Part shown: piece by piece, positions 55,567 to 64,000 of the stretch
Layout of the letters: the number at the start of each line of letters is the position of its first letter
Numbering within the stretch: the stretch's first letter is position 1
NCBI RefSeq assembly: GCF_026651875.1
Contig: NZ_CP104067.1
Span: 4,268,501 to 4,332,500, forward strand
Direction of reading: 5' to 3'
DNA length: 64,000 nucleotides
Source of the DNA: Alicyclobacillus fastidiosus
GTDB lineage: Bacteria; Bacillota; Bacilli; Alicyclobacillales; Alicyclobacillaceae
The notes under the pieces: generated by a model
What the model saw: only the letters and a program-made list of their open reading frames with translations
What the model was told of the DNA's origin: nothing
The model's database searches: none
Position numbers and translations under genes: made by a program

Positions 55567-55607
55567 CCAGTACCATGGCATGACGTGCAAGCACGCAGTG
55601 AAAGCGA

Positions 55608-55634
55608 AGGGCTTGCCCTCGATGAGCAAGCCCT
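55608..55634 (-). terminator. Hairpin terminator of the aminotransferase gene
   Basis: AGGGCTTGC (55608-55616) pairs with GCAAGCCCT (55626-55634). On the minus strand it is followed by TCGCTTTC, just after the dat stop at 55656. Confidence 0.65.
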
Positions 55635-55655
55635 GTACGTTTACGCAGGATGATA

Positions 55656-56591
55656 TTATGCCGAAACCGATGCTTTTCGCAGCTCTTCAATCCGCGCGCT
55701 AAATTCCTCGCGCAATCTGTGCACGACATCGAAGTTCTTTGCCGTCCACTCCGTCTTGCAGGTATCCGGCGTTACCGTCACAGGATGCAAAGCGACATCC
55801 GGCAACGATGTGGAGATTGGAATGCTCGGATGGGACAGCACTGTGTCAATCGCGAAAATTTCTGCTAGCGTGCCCGTGATGAAGATAGCATCGACAGATG
55901 ACAACTGCTCTCTAGGCAGTTTTTCTTCTCGCACTGGAATTCCTAAATCCCTTGCCAGTTCCAGCACGTAACGGCGGGTGATGCCCGGTAAAATGTAGCG
56001 ATCCGTCGGGGCAGTGATCAGTTCCCCATTTCGAACAAACCACAGATTGGAACTCGCGGACTCAATCATCAGCCCATCGCGTACCAGCAGCGCCTCGTCT
56101 GCACCCGCGTCGTGTGCTGTCTGTTTCGCTACGATATTCGGGAGGAGATTGAGCGTCTTAATGTAGACGTTCGCCCATCGCTCATCGGGTTGCATGAGCA
56201 GTTTGCCAGGCGTCTGCTCGCCTTTAGGCGCGACTGGACGGACGACGATACTGACGTTTGGAACCGTATCTTGTTCTGGAAATAGGTGGTTGCGCACCGC
56301 ACTTCCCCGCGTGATCTGAACATAGATGGACGCCTCTCGCTCACCGCTTTTGTCCAGCACCTCCTGCATGAGGCGCTCATATCCTGCAGCGTCGTATGGT
56401 GAAGCGATGCGAATGGCCTCCAGGCTATTCAGTAGCCGTTCGATGTGCCAATCGAGGAGAAACGGGCGCCCTCCATACACGCGGATCACTTCGTAGATGC
56501 CATCCCCAAACTCGTGACCGCGTTCCTCAATCGCAATCACAGCCTCGGATGGATTCACATACTGACCGTTATAGTAGCCGATTACCGGCAT
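55656..56591 (-). CDS. dat: D-amino-acid aminotransferase (class IV PLP)
   Basis: 311 residues from ATG 56591 behind GAGGGGG. Class IV features: YYNGQYVNPSEAVIAIEERGHEFGDGIYEVIRVYGG, the PLP lysine in YIKTLNLLPNIVAKQTAHDAG, EALLVRDGLMIESASSNLWFV and ITRRYVLELA. This form matches D-alanine aminotransferase (Dat) rather than IlvE. It is slightly longer than usual (about 285) through the C-terminal helix. It would supply D-Glu and D-Ala for peptidoglycan. Convergent with nadA. Confidence 0.9.
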   Translation of the reverse strand: MPVIGYYNGQYVNPSEAVIAIEERGHEFGDGIYEVIRVYGGRPFLLDWHIERLLNSLEAIRIASPYDAAGYERLMQEVLDKSGEREASIYVQITRGSAVRNHLFPEQDTVPNVSIVVRPVAPKGEQTPGKLLMQPDERWANVYIKTLNLLPNIVAKQTAHDAGADEALLVRDGLMIESASSNLWFVRNGELITAPTDRYILPGITRRYVLELARDLGIPVREEKLPREQLSSVDAIFITGTLAEIFAIDTVLSHPSIPISTSLPDVALHPVTVTPDTCKTEWTAKNFDVVHRLREEFSARIEELRKASVSA

Positions 56592-56712
56592 ATCTTCATC
56601 CCCCTCACTTTGACGAAAAACGGAAAGTTGTTATCATTATAAAGTATCCAGAGTAAATGTGCTCGATAGGTTATCCGAAAGTACTGAAAAGTGTGTGAAG
56701 GGAATTGAAGTC

Positions 56713-57057
56713 ATGGCAGACTGTTTGTTTTGCAAACTCGTCGCTGGGGAGATACCTTCAGACAAGGTATACGAGGATGCTGAGGTACTGGCGTTTCGGG
56801 ACATTCGACCGCAGGCGCCCGTACACGTGCTCGTGATTCCGAAACGGCACATTGACTCGGCGCAGGCGGTGAGTCAAGAACAAGCGGCGATGGTCGGGCG
56901 CCTACACGCGGCGATACCCGGCATCGCGAAATCACTCGATATCGACCAAGAGGGGTATCGCGTGGTTACCAACGTCGGTCGCCACGGGCAGCAAACTGTG
57001 CCCCATCTCCACTATCATGTCGTCGGCGGGCGGCAACTCGGATGGCCTCCAGGTTAA
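56713..57057 (+). CDS. HIT family protein (HinT-like)
   Basis: 114 residues from ATG 56713. LFCKLVAGEIPSDKVYEDAEVLAFRDIRPQAPVHVLVIPKRHID, GYRVVTNVGRHGQQTVPHLHYHVVGGRQLGWPPG carry the HIT motif HLHYHVV (HxHxHxx). Typical Hint enzymes hydrolyse AMP-phosphoramidates. The C2H2 zinc-like Cys at the N-terminus is CLFC. The end overlaps the convergent OsmC gene by 4 bp. An upstream in-frame start at 56659 has no ribosome site. Confidence 0.92.
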   Translation: MADCLFCKLVAGEIPSDKVYEDAEVLAFRDIRPQAPVHVLVIPKRHIDSAQAVSQEQAAMVGRLHAAIPGIAKSLDIDQEGYRVVTNVGRHGQQTVPHLHYHVVGGRQLGWPPG

Positions 57058-57503
57058 TCTGGAAGGCCATCGTGCACAACGTCCAAAGGGGGTACGTCTG
57101 CCCCGTTGAGGATGAGGTGTGGCACCACTTGTGCGTTGATAGAGCCGATTGCCGAACAATATTTCTCCTCGCTCAACCGAATCGCACGCCACGCCTTAGC
57201 AGGCGGCACTTCCCCTGTTAGGTGATACGTCAAATGAATCTCCGTGAATGCTTTGGGGTGCTCGTCTCTACGCTCTGCAGAGGCCTCAATTTCCATGCCT
57301 TCCAGCTGTAGTCGCATTCGTTCCAAAATCATCGCGATGTCGATACCGGTACAACCGACGATACCCATGAGCAATAATTCCATCGGTCGATTGCCCTGCC
57401 CCGTTCCACCGTCTTCTCGACGAGCATCCATATAAATGGTATTCCCAGATGGCCCTTCTGCCTGAAAATGTCGCTGGCCAAGCCATTTCGATGTGACTCT
57501 CAT
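57054..57503 (-). CDS. OsmC/Ohr family protein (YhfA-like)
   Basis: 149 residues from ATG 57503 behind GGGGTGG. MRVTSKWLGQRHFQAEGPSG, RPMELLLMGIVGCTGIDIAMILERMR and EKYCSAIGSINAQVV contain the two conserved Cys of OsmC-like peroxide-active proteins, though the first Cys context (VGCTGID) is of the YhfA subgroup. Peroxidase activity with organic hydroperoxides is expected but substrate and partner unknown. Cytosolic. Confidence 0.86.
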   Translation of the reverse strand: MRVTSKWLGQRHFQAEGPSGNTIYMDARREDGGTGQGNRPMELLLMGIVGCTGIDIAMILERMRLQLEGMEIEASAERRDEHPKAFTEIHLTYHLTGEVPPAKAWRAIRLSEEKYCSAIGSINAQVVPHLILNGADVPPLDVVHDGLPD

Positions 57504-57764
57504 GTCCACCCCTGACGCCCCCTTTGATATGTAATAGCCTCTCGGCATTTGGTTTTTATTGGTCTCTCAAGGTTTTGGACCTAGAGAGATTTTCATTTGC
57601 CCCCACGTTCCCTCCATATGCCGAGGGTACTGAATTGGAAATTCAAATACGAATTCGGAACAAATTATGCTGGAACATCAAATAACACTTGACTTTTTGG
57701 AATCATCCCAATAATCACCGAGAAGGGCTTAGCCGTCCTATCTCATCCATATTGGGGTTGTGTT

Positions 57765-59240
57765 ATGTTACCTATCCTTCGGTCTCACCAACAGTATCAA
57801 TCGTTCATTGAGGAACGTCTTCGCCTGCACTACTCGAATGGCTCACTGTTGTTCATCGCCAAAGACTGGGCGCTCGTAGCAAAATTTTGGGTCACAGATC
57901 TCTCTGACACCTTCCAGTGCGTCAAAGGTACTTACTCGTGTCGTGGTCCCCAATCCATTGACCCTGCGAACCTACTCCGTTCCTACCTTCTCATGCTTGA
58001 GGTTGGAGAACCATCCATCACGAAGTGGGTGAACCAGCTCCGCCGCTGCCCGTTATACGCTATCCTCAGTGGTTTTGAGTATGGTCACACCCCGGGCGTA
58101 GGTACGTTCTACGATTTCTTTGGGCGGCTATGGAATCACGTTTCTCCCAACATTGCATCTAGGCGAAGACTTAGTCGAAAGAAACCCAAGAGAGGAAAAA
58201 AGGGAGAAAAGGCGCCCACTACCAATCCAAAGAGAATTGCCAAACTCATATCTCAATTGCAAAGACGTACAGCCATTCGTTCACAGCCTTTTGACGTGCT
58301 GCTTCGCCTCTTCCAACAACAATTTCTCTCTGTCTCCTCTTCACTTGGTTTGTTAGGAAATGTACATGCCCTGTCCATCGCTGGTGACGGTATGCCCGTG
58401 CAAACAGCAGCCCAGATTCGTAGCAAGCGAATTTGTTCCTGTCGTGACCAGGGAAAAAATCAGTGCTCCTGTCATCGCCAGTTCTCACAACCAGACTGCG
58501 ACATGGGCTGGGACAGCTACCGAAATAAGTTTTACTTCGGCTACCACTTATACAGCCTTGTCGCTGCGGATAGCCCTTACGACCTACCGATTTACCCTAG
58601 GCTACAAAGGGCTTCCCGACACGATGCCACATCTTGGGTCGTGAGTGCCCGTGAGTTCAAGGCATACTTCCGAGAATACACCTGGGACAGAGTTCTTCTT
58701 GACGCTGCACATGATGCCATGGCGATTTACGAGTATCTAAGGTCACAAAAGATTACACCGTTCATCGACATGAATCAGCGCAACACGGGCAACAAGAAAT
58801 ACAAAGACGATATGATGATCTCTCGAAATGGGGTTCCGATTTGCAAGAAAGGGCTGGAGATGAGAGACCGTGGATACGACAGCTCAAGAGCCCGTCGCAA
58901 ATATCACTGTCCGCTTGTCGTAAAGGGAGTGGTGACATGTGACACGCCATGCTCCGTTTCACCTTACGGAAGATGTGTCCACACATACACCAAGGATAAT
59001 CCCCGCTTGTTTCCACCCGTCGCTCGCAACAGCAACGAGTGGACCAATATCTACAAACGCAGAACCACCTGCGAACGCAGCAACAAGCGAGCAAAAGAGG
59101 ATTACCACCTCGAAGCCGCCAAGCATCGCAGCACCATGATGTGGACCATCCGGGTCTATGGCATTGCAATGTGTCAACACATTGACGCTTGGTACCAAGA
59201 GAGCAACCTGGACCTAAAGCCAATGCTCTTGTCAGCTTGA
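57765..59240 (+). CDS. DDE transposase
   Basis: 491 residues from ATG 57765, full length and apparently intact. SIAGDGMPVQTAAQIRSKRICSC supplies the first acidic residue, LLDAAHDAMAIYEYL the second and RRTTCERSNKRAKEDYHLE the Glu. A Cys-rich insert (CSCRDQGKNQCSC) lies in between. It resembles IS4/IS1182-superfamily transposases; the exact family was not resolved. Only weak 8-bp inverted arms (ATTGGGGT at 57751, complement at 59245) flank it, so element ends are not defined. Confidence 0.75.
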   Translation: MLPILRSHQQYQSFIEERLRLHYSNGSLLFIAKDWALVAKFWVTDLSDTFQCVKGTYSCRGPQSIDPANLLRSYLLMLEVGEPSITKWVNQLRRCPLYAILSGFEYGHTPGVGTFYDFFGRLWNHVSPNIASRRRLSRKKPKRGKKGEKAPTTNPKRIAKLISQLQRRTAIRSQPFDVLLRLFQQQFLSVSSSLGLLGNVHALSIAGDGMPVQTAAQIRSKRICSCRDQGKNQCSCHRQFSQPDCDMGWDSYRNKFYFGYHLYSLVAADSPYDLPIYPRLQRASRHDATSWVVSAREFKAYFREYTWDRVLLDAAHDAMAIYEYLRSQKITPFIDMNQRNTGNKKYKDDMMISRNGVPICKKGLEMRDRGYDSSRARRKYHCPLVVKGVVTCDTPCSVSPYGRCVHTYTKDNPRLFPPVARNSNEWTNIYKRRTTCERSNKRAKEDYHLEAAKHRSTMMWTIRVYGIAMCQHIDAWYQESNLDLKPMLLSA

Positions 59241-59264
59241 GAACACCCCAATCATACCATCTCC

Positions 59265-59299
59265 AGCGATGACTTTTTAAAAATCCCATCGTCATCGCT
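59265..59299 (+). terminator. Hairpin after the transposase
   Basis: AGCGATGAC (59265-59273) pairs with GTCATCGCT (59291-59299), 17-nt loop, followed by TTGTTTG. Likely a terminator. Beyond it, up to 59492, no gene was seen. Confidence 0.5.
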
Positions 59300-59492
59300 T
59301 TGTTTGCTATACCCTTTTTCAAGGAACCTTGCCGAACAACCATGAAGCCGATGGTTACCAGTTCATTTCTGGAAATTCATCTGGTTCATGTAATTTTCTA
59401 ACCATCCAATACCGAGAGGCTATATGTATTGTATCGCGCATTTGTCCAACCGTCATCCGAGTGGGCGCCCGGTGCATCGCTTTCGGTAAAGT

Positions 59493-59834
59493 TCACCTCA
59501 CGTGCAGGCTTCCTCGCATCCCTGGTTCAGGAACCCCCTTTTTATCGGAGTAAAACGGAAATGTACCGGTCTTGTCCGGGGTGAATTTTACATTCACCTG
59601 CCCGCCCGGCTGTAGGTTCTGCGTGAATACGTAAAAATTGGGGACGACAAAATTGTGCACGGTTGTGCCGCGATTCTGGATGAAAACTCGTACCTCTTGT
59701 CCCTTGGTAGATTGAATCACAGCCGGCTCAATCGAGCCATCGTGGAGTGTCACCTGAACCGTCTGCGCGAAGGTTGCGGAAAACGGGAGGAATACAACGA
59801 CCATCACAGTTGTGCACAAGCGCAATACGCGCAC
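59493..59834 (-). CDS. Exported cupredoxin-like protein without the usual copper Cys
   Basis: 113 residues from GTG 59834 behind GGGAGG. A signal peptide (to about residue 23, ATFA) precedes a cupredoxin fold: VQVTLHDGSIEPAVIQSTKGQEVRVFIQNRG, TVHNFVVPNFYVF and GTFPFYSDKKGVPEPGMRGSLHVR. In plastocyanin-like proteins the last loop is normally FYCxxxxH..GM, but here Ser replaces Cys and the loop has no His. A Met and the earlier His remain. It may bind another metal or none. Function unknown; no neighbours in an obvious copper pathway. Confidence 0.72.
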   Translation of the reverse strand: MRVLRLCTTVMVVVFLPFSATFAQTVQVTLHDGSIEPAVIQSTKGQEVRVFIQNRGTTVHNFVVPNFYVFTQNLQPGGQVNVKFTPDKTGTFPFYSDKKGVPEPGMRGSLHVR

Positions 59835-59977
59835 CGAAAGGACCTCCCTGTCGTAATCATCTCAGTTAGCGTGTCTTGTGCGAAGAGAATCATACGCAAA
59901 CAAGCACTCGCGACGGTCTCGTCGCGTACGGATATACACTGCGATTACACAATACTTCTTAGATGAAGACGGCCATT

Positions 59978-60535
59978 CTACGGGAAAAAGGAGTGCGAGA
60001 CAAAGGCGCACACAATCCCGCAGGTGGTCCCTCCAACGGCGCCGACCACCACGTCGCTCAAATGGTGCAGTCCACAATAAATTCGAGAAAAACACAATCC
60101 GACAGCGAGCGTCAGGAGAATACAGTTGTAGCCAGGCAGGTGAATTGCGCCACACGCAAGCGCCATCGCTCCGGCGGCGTGGTTGCTCGGAAATGACTCT
60201 CCTCTATCGTGCGCTAACAGAGGCTCGAATGGCTCCGTGTCAAACGGGCGCGGCCGACTGGTCAAACGGCTGACCGGTTCGTGGAGAGTCCGGATGACAA
60301 GCGCCGCCACAATCGAGGCAGCTACGGATGTAAAAGCGGTCACTTCTGTAGTGACCTCGATCACGTCCGACGCGGCGACCACGAGCACTGCCAGCATGAC
60401 AATCGGCGTATACTTCGCAGTCACAATCATCACGGCATTCAACCAGGGCGCCTTTGGCCACATCTCTGTGAGGGACCTGGTGACCGCCGCGTCCGCGCGA
60501 GTAAACTGTCGCCACACAGCGGAGGTTAGTTCCAT
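59978..60535 (-). CDS. PAP2 phosphatase (undecaprenyl-pyrophosphatase-like)
   Basis: 185 residues with about five helices. The three PAP2 motifs are SRLTSRPRPF (KxxxxxxRP-like), ESFPSNHAAGAMALA (PSGH-type) and FSRIYCGLHHLSDVVVG (SRxxxxxHxxxD). The small size and PSNH form resemble BcrC/YwoA undecaprenyl-pyrophosphatase, which recycles the lipid carrier. Its start overlaps the end of the upstream phospholipase-D-like gene by 10 bp, so the two are probably co-translated. Confidence 0.85.
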   Translation of the reverse strand: MELTSAVWRQFTRADAAVTRSLTEMWPKAPWLNAVMIVTAKYTPIVMLAVLVVAASDVIEVTTEVTAFTSVAASIVAALVIRTLHEPVSRLTSRPRPFDTEPFEPLLAHDRGESFPSNHAAGAMALACGAIHLPGYNCILLTLAVGLCFSRIYCGLHHLSDVVVGAVGGTTCGIVCAFVSHSFFP

Positions 60536-61587
60536 GTACTGTTCTCTCTCTTCATCGGGTAATCTGACCCTCTCCCTATCTCCATCTCTAAATCCTGCCT
60601 GAAGGATGCGTCGAACTGTGGGACATCGTGCAATTCCAAGTCCGCCTCATGGTTGTACGTGAAGGCTTGATGGCTGAAGTTGGCACTGCCGATGATGAAG
60701 GTAGCGCCGTTGTCGACATCGAGAATTTTCGCATGCATCAGTTCCCCATTGTACGGTCGATAATAGCGAATCATCGCACCTGCATCGCGGAGGGTGTTGA
60801 CGGAGGTGCGGTTGTAGGACTGGGTCGGATCTACAAGAATGATCACGGCTACTCCGCGCGCCAGGGCCGAGCAAAGACCATCTACAACCCCTTTGTCCGA
60901 TAGGTCAAACGCCTCCATGTCGATGGTTTTGCGCGCTGATTGGATAGCCTCGAGAATCGCCGGTCGAATGGAGCGGTCAACGATGAGCGGCGGCGGAAGG
61001 ACGGGCGCTTGTCCCACATCTCCGTTGGCGCGATTGAAGTCCCAGAGGAACATCGCCTTGAATTCATTCGTCGGGTGGGGAATCAGCACAGAGGCATCGT
61101 TGTTATCCCAGCTGTCCTGCCCGTAGTTCATGCCGCCAATCAGGGTACCCGCATCCGTTACAAGCATCTTGACGTGGTCGATCCCCCGCTTAATCTCGAT
61201 CTGCGAAACGACCACCCCGGCATTGCGCAACGTCGGATAACCAACGCTGTTCGAATGCTGCTCCGTGGCATCCAAAACCACGCGCACATCGACGTGGCGA
61301 TGGTGCGCTGCCACTAAGGCCTTTAGGATATCTGGATCCGACAACTCATACATATCCAGATAAATATAATGGTGGCTATTTTGAATGAGTTTCAGAGCCT
61401 CTGTTTTCACGTCTGGACCCCACAGCAGTTCCATCCCGTCTCTGTCGGTCACGGGAACCGGTAATACGCGTTGTGTAGTGGGCGAAGAGTCGGTTGAGTG
61501 TGTCCCACACCCGGCAGTGACGGACATCATTCCTGTGCATATCGCCATCGCCATCAGGAGTCGCTGAAACCTTCGGAGTCTGTGCAA
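60526..61587 (-). CDS. Phospholipase-D-like lipoprotein
   Basis: About 353 residues; the start was set at TTG 61587, after AGAGGTGA, but other nearby starts are possible. A hydrophobic N-terminus leads to the lipobox VTAGC. Two HKD motifs are present: DHVKMLVTDAGTLIGGMN and MHAKILDVDNGATFIIGSANFS. It is a PLD-superfamily enzyme (phospholipase D, cardiolipin synthase-like or nuclease). Attached to the outside of the membrane, it could act on phospholipids or extracellular DNA. It is the first gene of a pair with the PAP2 phosphatase. Confidence 0.88.
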   Translation of the reverse strand: MHRLRRFQRLLMAMAICTGMMSVTAGCGTHSTDSSPTTQRVLPVPVTDRDGMELLWGPDVKTEALKLIQNSHHYIYLDMYELSDPDILKALVAAHHRHVDVRVVLDATEQHSNSVGYPTLRNAGVVVSQIEIKRGIDHVKMLVTDAGTLIGGMNYGQDSWDNNDASVLIPHPTNEFKAMFLWDFNRANGDVGQAPVLPPPLIVDRSIRPAILEAIQSARKTIDMEAFDLSDKGVVDGLCSALARGVAVIILVDPTQSYNRTSVNTLRDAGAMIRYYRPYNGELMHAKILDVDNGATFIIGSANFSHQAFTYNHEADLELHDVPQFDASFRQDLEMEIGRGSDYPMKRENSTWN

Positions 61588-61718
61588 ATCGTTCACCTCT
61601 GACAAAGTTGCAATCGTGCATTGCAATTGTCATATGGATTCCTGAAGAAACAGGTAAAAACCTTTTTACAATACTTTAATTATCCAAAATAACAAATATT
61701 ATGAAGGAGGCGACGTAT

Positions 61719-61775
61719 TTGGCGCCCGCAAAGGCATCTGACATTCGCCGTTGCCCGTCATCCCCTCGTCAGTGA
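61719..61775 (+). CDS. Possible 18-residue ORF behind a strong ribosome site
   Basis: TTG 61719 lies 8 bp after AAGGAGG (61704-61710), and the frame ends TGA 61773, inside the 3' end of the convergent polymerase gene. The peptide MAPAKASDIRRC... is not recognised. The ribosome site is as good as any in the window, and AT-rich DNA with TTTACA precedes it. Translation is possible; a gene is not shown. Confidence 0.2.
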   Translation: MAPAKASDIRRCPSSPRQ

Positions 61776-64000
61776 CCAGATATGTTCAACCAGCAATTGC
61801 GCACGCGAGCCCCCCCGCCTTTGCACCGTCCCCTGTAATCCCAAGAGTCGGCCATACGGAGTGAACAACACGGCACCTTCGCTATGATATACCGATTCAA
61901 ACATCGTCGCATCCAACAAATTTGTTTCATCCTCCAGCGTGAAGAACACCACCGTACGACCACTTTTGGTCGGCGGGCGGTGCGGCCGAACGGCCAGCCC
62001 CGCGACGAGGACCTGTTGGCCGTCTGGAGCCTCAAGCACTTGCCCTACAGTCATATACCCTTGCTGCGTCAAATCCTCGCGCATCAACTCTAACCAGTGC
62101 CCAGAGACACCAACGCCTAGTAAATTGTATTCGTCTACTAGACGGCTCGCAAGCGAGCCCGGGACTCCCTTGTATTCGCCGCTTACCGAAGCGCGGGTGC
62201 CTTCGAAAAGCGGTCTATCTCGCTCTTGGCGCTCTGCCATCCAGCCCGGAACGTGCCACAGGAGTAGCTGTCGGTCGACGTGTTCGAGGGCGTCGAACGC
62301 CCCGACCCGAATCAGGTGTTCGACCTGCAGCCGATCCGCCCGTTGCACCCGCATGACAAAATCCTCTGTACACGTAAATGGCCCGTTCGCCTCCCGTTCG
62401 TCCATCACCGCCTGCGCCACTTCGGCCGACGCCCGTTTGACGAGCTGAAAGCCAAGGCGAATGCTGTGCTCGTCTGGCGTTGTGCACGACCACATACTTT
62501 CGTTCACATCGACCGGGAGAATCGATATCCCCCGCCGTCGCACTTCGGCACACACCACGTGGACCGGATAATAACCCATGGGGTACTGATTGAGAATGGA
62601 CGCATAAAACTGTGCGGGATAGTGCTTGACCAAATATGCCGTCTTGAACGCAGTAGTGGCGAACGCGGCGGCATGTGCCTCACAAAACCCGTAGCTGGCG
62701 TAACTTTGAATGTAGGAGAAGATGGTATTGGCCACATCCCGGGTCACCCCATTCTCCGTCGCCTTGGCCAGAAACTTTTGGCCAATCTGCTCCATTTCCG
62801 CGTGACTTCGCGCGTGGCTCATCACCCGCCGCAAATCATCCGCCTCCCCAGGCGTGAACGCGGCGATGGCAGTGGCGATTTCAATCACCTGCTCCTGAAA
62901 GAGCACCACGCCATACGTCTTGCCGAGAATCGGTTCCAGCTTCGGGTGCAGGTAGGTGATCGGTTCGATGCCGTGGCGGCGGGCAATGAATGGATCGACC
63001 ATGTTTCCCTGAATCGGCCCGGGTCGAATCAGCGCGACACTCGCCACGATATCCTCGAGCCCCGACGCCTGAAGGCGGGACTGAAGTGCGCGTTGCGCGG
63101 GGCTGTCTAGTTGAAATACGCCCATCGTTTCACCGCGGCGAATCATCTCCAGCGTGGCTTCGTCGTCGAGCGGAATGTTGTCGTAATCGATCGCGCGATT
63201 TCCCGCGCGACTCAGACGCACGGTATTTTCGATGGCGGACATCGTGCGAAGCGACAGCAGGTCGAGTTTCACCAGTCCGACATCTTCCACGGTTCGTTTA
63301 TCGAACGGCGTAATCCACTCCCCTTTGGCAGACGGCTGCAAACTGGTGATATTGTACAGTTCATTTCTGCTCACGACCATTCCGCCGACGTGCATGCCGA
63401 AATGGCGAGGGAATCCTGCGACATGGCGGGCAATTTGAAACAGCCAGCGCAACTTAGGTCGCTCGCCGGCGTACTCCATGAGCTCAGGGACTTTGTCGAG
63501 GAGCGTATCGATTTGGTCGGCGTGAGCAGACCACGGGACGCGCTTTGCCAACGTGTCGAGGAGCTCGTGCGGCAACGCGAGCGCAGCACCGATTTCGCGC
63601 ACCGCAGAGCGGCCGCGAAACGTTTGGTACGTGGCGACGCGCGCGACTTTGTCGCGACCGTACTTGCGATAGACGTAGGCCATGACCTCGTCGCGCCGGT
63701 CACTCGCGAAATCGATGTCGATGTCCGGACGCTCTGCCCGCTCGAGTGACATAAACCGCTCGAACAACAGTCCCCGCGATGCCGCGTCGACATCCGTGAT
63801 GTAGAGGCAGTAGGCGACCGCGGAATCCGCTGCGGAACCGCGGCCCGCACAACGGATGGATCGACTGCGCGCGAAACGCACGATATCCCAAACCACGAGA
63901 AAATAGTCGACATACCCGAGTTGGACGATGATCTCCAATTCGTGCTCGAGTCGTTGTTTGAGCGCTGCATCCACGCGCAAATAGCGGTCGCGAGCGCCGG
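61758..64000 (-). CDS. Error-prone DNA polymerase, DnaE2/ImuC type (5' end outside window)
   Basis: 747 residues are visible; the N-terminal PHP part lies beyond 64000. The polymerase core shows CAGRGSAADSAVAYCLYI, ERPDIDIDFASDRRDEVMAYVY (catalytic Asp), FGMHVGGMVVSRNELYNITSL, GVFQLDSPAQRALQ and RPGPIQGNMVDPFIARRHG, with YGFCEAHAAAFATTAFKTAYLVKHYPAQF. The RPGPIQG and HVGG segments and the C-terminal OB-fold (VLVAGLAVRPHRPPTKSGRTVVFFTLED) are like DnaE2 rather than DnaE1. DnaE2 takes part in translesion synthesis with ImuA/ImuB, which are not in the window. It may also be annotated simply as pol III alpha. Confidence 0.85.
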   Translation of the reverse strand, partial: GARDRYLRVDAALKQRLEHELEIIVQLGYVDYFLVVWDIVRFARSRSIRCAGRGSAADSAVAYCLYITDVDAASRGLLFERFMSLERAERPDIDIDFASDRRDEVMAYVYRKYGRDKVARVATYQTFRGRSAVREIGAALALPHELLDTLAKRVPWSAHADQIDTLLDKVPELMEYAGERPKLRWLFQIARHVAGFPRHFGMHVGGMVVSRNELYNITSLQPSAKGEWITPFDKRTVEDVGLVKLDLLSLRTMSAIENTVRLSRAGNRAIDYDNIPLDDEATLEMIRRGETMGVFQLDSPAQRALQSRLQASGLEDIVASVALIRPGPIQGNMVDPFIARRHGIEPITYLHPKLEPILGKTYGVVLFQEQVIEIATAIAAFTPGEADDLRRVMSHARSHAEMEQIGQKFLAKATENGVTRDVANTIFSYIQSYASYGFCEAHAAAFATTAFKTAYLVKHYPAQFYASILNQYPMGYYPVHVVCAEVRRRGISILPVDVNESMWSCTTPDEHSIRLGFQLVKRASAEVAQAVMDEREANGPFTCTEDFVMRVQRADRLQVEHLIRVGAFDALEHVDRQLLLWHVPGWMAERQERDRPLFEGTRASVSGEYKGVPGSLASRLVDEYNLLGVGVSGHWLELMREDLTQQGYMTVGQVLEAPDGQQVLVAGLAVRPHRPPTKSGRTVVFFTLEDETNLLDATMFESVYHSEGAVLFTPYGRLLGLQGTVQRRGGSRAQLLVEHIWSLTRG

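Noticed and set aside
57751..59252. 8-bp inverted arms around the second transposase as IS ends
   Set aside because: The left arm is only 6 bp before the start codon and the arms are too short and imperfect to define an element.

Overview
The window looks like chromosomal DNA of a spore-forming Gram-positive of the Bacillales, most like Alicyclobacillus or a close relative. The evidence is a GC content in the mid-fifties by eye, strong GGAGG-type ribosome sites with many GTG and TTG starts, and Bacillus-type genes: a CotS-like spore kinase, the YwhD, YunC, YwfO and YmfF/YmfH families, MurT-GatD, an FadN-FadA-FadE operon and NadB-NadC-NadA. No tRNA, rRNA, CRISPR array or prophage was recognised. 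Species identity is inference.

Layout. 1-6.9 kb: a leftward oligopeptide ABC transporter, oppD-oppF-oppC-oppB-oppA. A degenerate IS1182-type element sits between oppB and oppA, and oppA has its own promoter. 7.1-18.6 kb: a secreted 3D-domain protein, a DUF86/Nudix/DUF212 cluster, an M42 aminopeptidase, a YunC protein, a membrane glycosyltransferase, DedA, an HD phosphohydrolase, an IscA-type Fe-S carrier, Bcp peroxiredoxin, arginine decarboxylase, YwhD, and a pair of exported proteins (SpoIID-like and Pro/Ser-rich). 18.7-25 kb: an aminotransferase, two SEDS proteins (RodA/FtsW type) on opposite strands, a glycerophosphodiesterase, an unknown His-rich membrane protein and an MBL hydrolase. 25-33.5 kb: RNA 2',3'-cyclic phosphodiesterase, an ArsC-like protein, free-methionine sulfoxide reductase, a DUF1028 protein, murT-gatD, an SRPBCC-ArsR pair with a conspicuous operator, an SDR with two hotdog thioesterases, and the CotS-like kinase. 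33.6-45.7 kb: thrC-thrB, an MBL hydrolase, two M16 peptidase-family proteins, a PAP2 protein with a 10 x 12-bp coding minisatellite, ferredoxin, an MFS transporter, PBP2 and endonuclease IV.

45.9-64 kb: the fatty-acid beta-oxidation operon fadN-fadA-fadE behind a TetR-like palindrome; divergent NAD biosynthesis genes nadC-nadB and nadA, whose two promoters carry the same 11-bp element just downstream of the -10; a D-amino-acid aminotransferase; HIT and OsmC proteins; an intact DDE transposase; a cupredoxin-fold protein lacking the usual Cys; a PAP2 phosphatase overlapping a phospholipase-D-like lipoprotein; and the 3' part of a DnaE2-type error-prone polymerase that runs off the right edge.

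Functionally this is mostly core metabolism and envelope biology. Peptidoglycan genes recur (two SEDS proteins, PBP2, MurT-GatD, D-amino-acid aminotransferase, two PAP2 proteins, the 3D and SpoIID-like exported proteins), but they are not in one operon. I saw no clear novel multi-gene defence or biosynthetic system. The best leads are regulatory: the operator filling the -35/-10 spacer at 29866-29883 and the shared nad element. After those come the VNTR in the PAP2 gene and the exported pair at 17.2-18.6 kb.
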